Source: Pseudomonadales bacterium
GTDB taxonomy: Bacteria; Pseudomonadota; Gammaproteobacteria; Pseudomonadales; Azotimanducaceae
DNA: 6,644 nt
Reading direction: 5' to 3'
NCBI GenBank assembly: GCA_022448765.1
Contig: JAKUTI010000148.1
Span: 1-6,644 of the forward strand
Positions 6,179-6,644 of the stretch are shown here, in pieces; the stretch's first letter is position 1; the number at the start of each line of letters is the position of its first letter. The notes under the pieces were generated by a model. That model had not been told where the DNA came from. It did not search any database and was given only the letters and a program-made list of their open reading frames with translations. The position numbers and the translations under genes were made by a program.

Positions 6179-6644
6179 CTAGGCCTCGACTGCACAGAGC
6201 TTAAGGAAGGATTTTTTTTGTTCGTCCGTCATATCGTCAAAGATCGGCACGCGCATGTTCGTCACTGGAAGATCGGCGAATTCGGGCGAATCCGTTTGCA
6301 ACGTCGCTGCAATGTTGTGCAATCCGTTGCCTTCTTCTGAGCCCTCCATTAGGGGTCCGCTGATTTCGTCTGGCCAAAAAATCTCAGGCCCTCCTCCGAC
6401 CCGCAACGGGTTGGGACGACCGACGTACTTTTCGATCGCTTTGTACATCACGCGTTCATCCAGGCTTCGTTGTCGTTGCCCTTCTTTTCCGTAAAAAGCA
6501 CCTGATTGATTGCAGATAGCTGCCCATCGAGCCGTGATGTGAAAGCCTCTGATGGCGAGACATTCCTCTGGTTCGCCGTCTCCGCCCGTTATTTGTCCAT
6601 TCTTGACGAGGATGTAATAAGCCGCTTTAGGCCTATCGTTCGTT
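6179..6644 (-). CDS. unrecognised protein, C-terminal 154 residues (cut by window edge)
   Basis: The frame is open from the right edge to a TAG at 6181-6179, so the N-terminus lies outside the window. A GTG at 6451 is not the likely start, because the frame continues upstream with ordinary protein-like composition. I do not recognise a family. Visible features are an acidic, soluble sequence without membrane segments; YYILVKNGQITGGDGEP (fragment residues 9-25), suggesting a strand-turn; RGFHITARWAAICNQSGAFYG (32-52); a charged, probably helical part around DERVMYKAIEKYVG; a glycine/proline-rich stretch with RVGGGPEIFWPDE; and a tail with FDDMTDEQKKSFLKLC. Two cysteines (28, 44) and a third near the end are present. 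It is read in the same direction as the hydrolase gene, 44 bases away, so the two may form one operon. No function is proposed. Confidence 0.75.
   Translation of the reverse strand, partial: TNDRPKAAYYILVKNGQITGGDGEPEECLAIRGFHITARWAAICNQSGAFYGKEGQRQRSLDERVMYKAIEKYVGRPNPLRVGGGPEIFWPDEISGPLMEGSEEGNGLHNIAATLQTDSPEFADLPVTNMRVPIFDDMTDEQKKSFLKLCAVEA

Noticed and set aside
6255..6494. Plus-strand open frame opposite the unrecognised right-edge gene
   Set aside because: The minus-strand frame stays open to the window edge and has protein-like composition; the plus-strand frame is rich in Ser, Pro and Arg and lacks a ribosome site.

Overview
The window looks like chromosomal DNA of a proteobacterium, most likely a gammaproteobacterium or a close marine/environmental relative. 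The main evidence is an isocitrate lyase of the long type with a KQCGH active-site loop, as in Pseudomonas. Other support comes from YejB/YejE-type permeases, purine-rich Shine-Dalgarno sites and mid-range base composition by eye. The taxonomic call is an inference. Starts other than ATG are frequent: two genes appear to use TTG, and a third may.

Layout: positions 1-1577 (minus strand) carry two ABC-transporter permease genes of the YejB-YejE (peptide/microcin C) type. The YejE-like gene runs off the left edge and overlaps the end of yejB by 4 bases. A 133-base divergent spacer (1578-1710) separates them from a plus-strand Gfo/Idh/MocA-family NAD-dependent oxidoreductase (1711-2778). A 214-base intergenic region (2779-2992) follows. 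It is AT-rich towards its right end and holds a clear inverted repeat plus three TCCATA repeats. It leads into isocitrate lyase, aceA (2993-4594, plus). The aceA stop abuts a perfect 20-base palindrome (4595-4614), which is essentially the whole spacer to a convergent minus-strand sulfatase-superfamily gene (4614-6134). That protein closely resembles phosphonate monoester hydrolase/phosphodiesterase enzymes. Upstream of it, on the same strand after a 44-base gap, is the C-terminal 154 residues of a protein I do not recognise (6179 to the right edge).

How the genes fit together: AceA is the first enzyme of the glyoxylate shunt and has its own regulated-looking promoter. The permeases would import peptides or peptide-like compounds, the oxidoreductase would act on a sugar or polyol-like substrate, and the hydrolase would cleave phosphonate/phosphate or sulfate esters. 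Together this suggests scavenging of organic substrates feeding acetate/C2 metabolism, but nothing in the sequence ties the four units into one pathway. I found no RNA genes, CRISPR, insertion sequences or phage genes. No clearly new system is visible. The best leads are the aceA operator-like element, the active-site substitution in the hydrolase and its unrecognised upstream partner. There is no gene-free stretch longer than 300 bases.
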